Shown: positions 63,801 through 64,000 of the stretch, piece after piece
How the letters are laid out: each line of letters opens with the position of its first letter
How positions within the stretch are numbered: the stretch's first letter is position 1
Assembly (NCBI RefSeq): GCF_000143415.4
Contig: NW_003314266.1
Location: 2,859,287-2,923,286, forward strand
Length of the DNA: 64,000 nt
Origin: Selaginella moellendorffii
Lineage: Eukaryota; Streptophyta; Lycopodiopsida; Selaginellales; Selaginellaceae
Direction of reading: 5' to 3'
Notes under the pieces: model-generated
Told to the model about the DNA's origin: nothing
The model's input: the letters and a program-made list of their open reading frames with translations, nothing else
The model's database searches: none
Program-made: the position numbers and the translations under genes

Positions 63801-64000
63801 GAGTTTCGTGTATGCTCACCGCCCGAGTAACTTGGAGGAGCATCACCATGAACACTCATTCATTGTACTCAAAAAGACCGCATCACAAACGAAAGGACTT
63901 AACCTTTATTTAAAGGTTTATTGACTAAGACAAAATGGATTAAGTAATTTATTAATTAAAAACAAATGAAATTTAATTAATTAACACTTCCCATTGCTCA
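63801..64000. other. AT-rich sequence at the right edge
   Basis: Nothing recognisable; it becomes very AT-rich toward the edge of the window. Confidence 0.4.

Noticed and set aside
1-64000. CRISPR arrays, rRNA and tRNA genes, bacterial-style operons
   Set aside because: No regularly spaced repeat array or rRNA segment, and no tRNA cloverleaf noticed by eye; intron-rich genes show eukaryotic nuclear DNA.

Overview
This is a window of nuclear DNA from a land plant. The most likely source is a lycophyte such as Selaginella moellendorffii. That assignment is inferred from very short introns (about 45-100 bp) in compact genes, abundant PPR genes, chloroplast-type proteins (a Ycf20-like protein and a PTST starch protein) and plant LTR retroelements. 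No search could be run. Spliced gene coordinates span first to last coding base, and splice sites were read by eye.

Layout. (1) 1-10.3 kb is gene-dense: the 5' part of a VPS13-like lipid-transfer gene, an alpha/beta hydrolase, a FIST plus LON-domain gene, an intronless PLS-type PPR gene and a small secreted dirigent-like gene. (2) 10.3-20.4 kb is a repeat block without genes. It holds a complete 556-bp TRIM retroelement with target-site duplication, an LTR of about 1.6 kb with a primer-binding site, an assembly gap (16238-16500) and a second copy of the LTR in the opposite orientation. That second copy cuts off the end of an unidentified gene. (3) 20.4-27 kb: a small membrane protein, the HSCB co-chaperone, an SDR, a bacterial-type glyoxalase/VOC protein, and a markedly AT-rich intronless gene for a secreted bulb-type lectin. 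(4) 27.3-35.8 kb: a damaged unidentified gene, a complete strumpellin (WASH complex subunit 5) gene, a coiled-coil gene with NUF2-like features, and a plastid membrane protein transcribed divergently. (5) 36-48.5 kb: a nepenthesin-type aspartic protease, alanine:glyoxylate aminotransferase 2, a PTST-like CBM48 protein, CSN8, a SOUL haem-binding protein, a small organelle-targeted protein and a second PLS-type PPR gene. (6) 48.5-64 kb is mostly decaying sequence: a PPR pseudogene, a 3'-truncated Ty3/gypsy element full of stops, a frameshifted BBE-type oxidase, three tandem DUF604 (GT31) glycosyltransferase copies that all carry breaks, one intact Ycf20-like gene, and a P-class PPR gene with a frameshift and a nonsense codon.

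The intact genes are unrelated housekeeping and organelle functions (organelle RNA processing by PPRs, starch initiation, Fe-S assembly, membrane contact and endosomal trafficking), not an operon-like system. The items most worth a second look are the AT-rich lectin with an unrecognised N-terminal domain, the FIST-LON fusion, the TRIM element, the inverted LTR pair around the gap, and the uniformly broken GT31 cluster.
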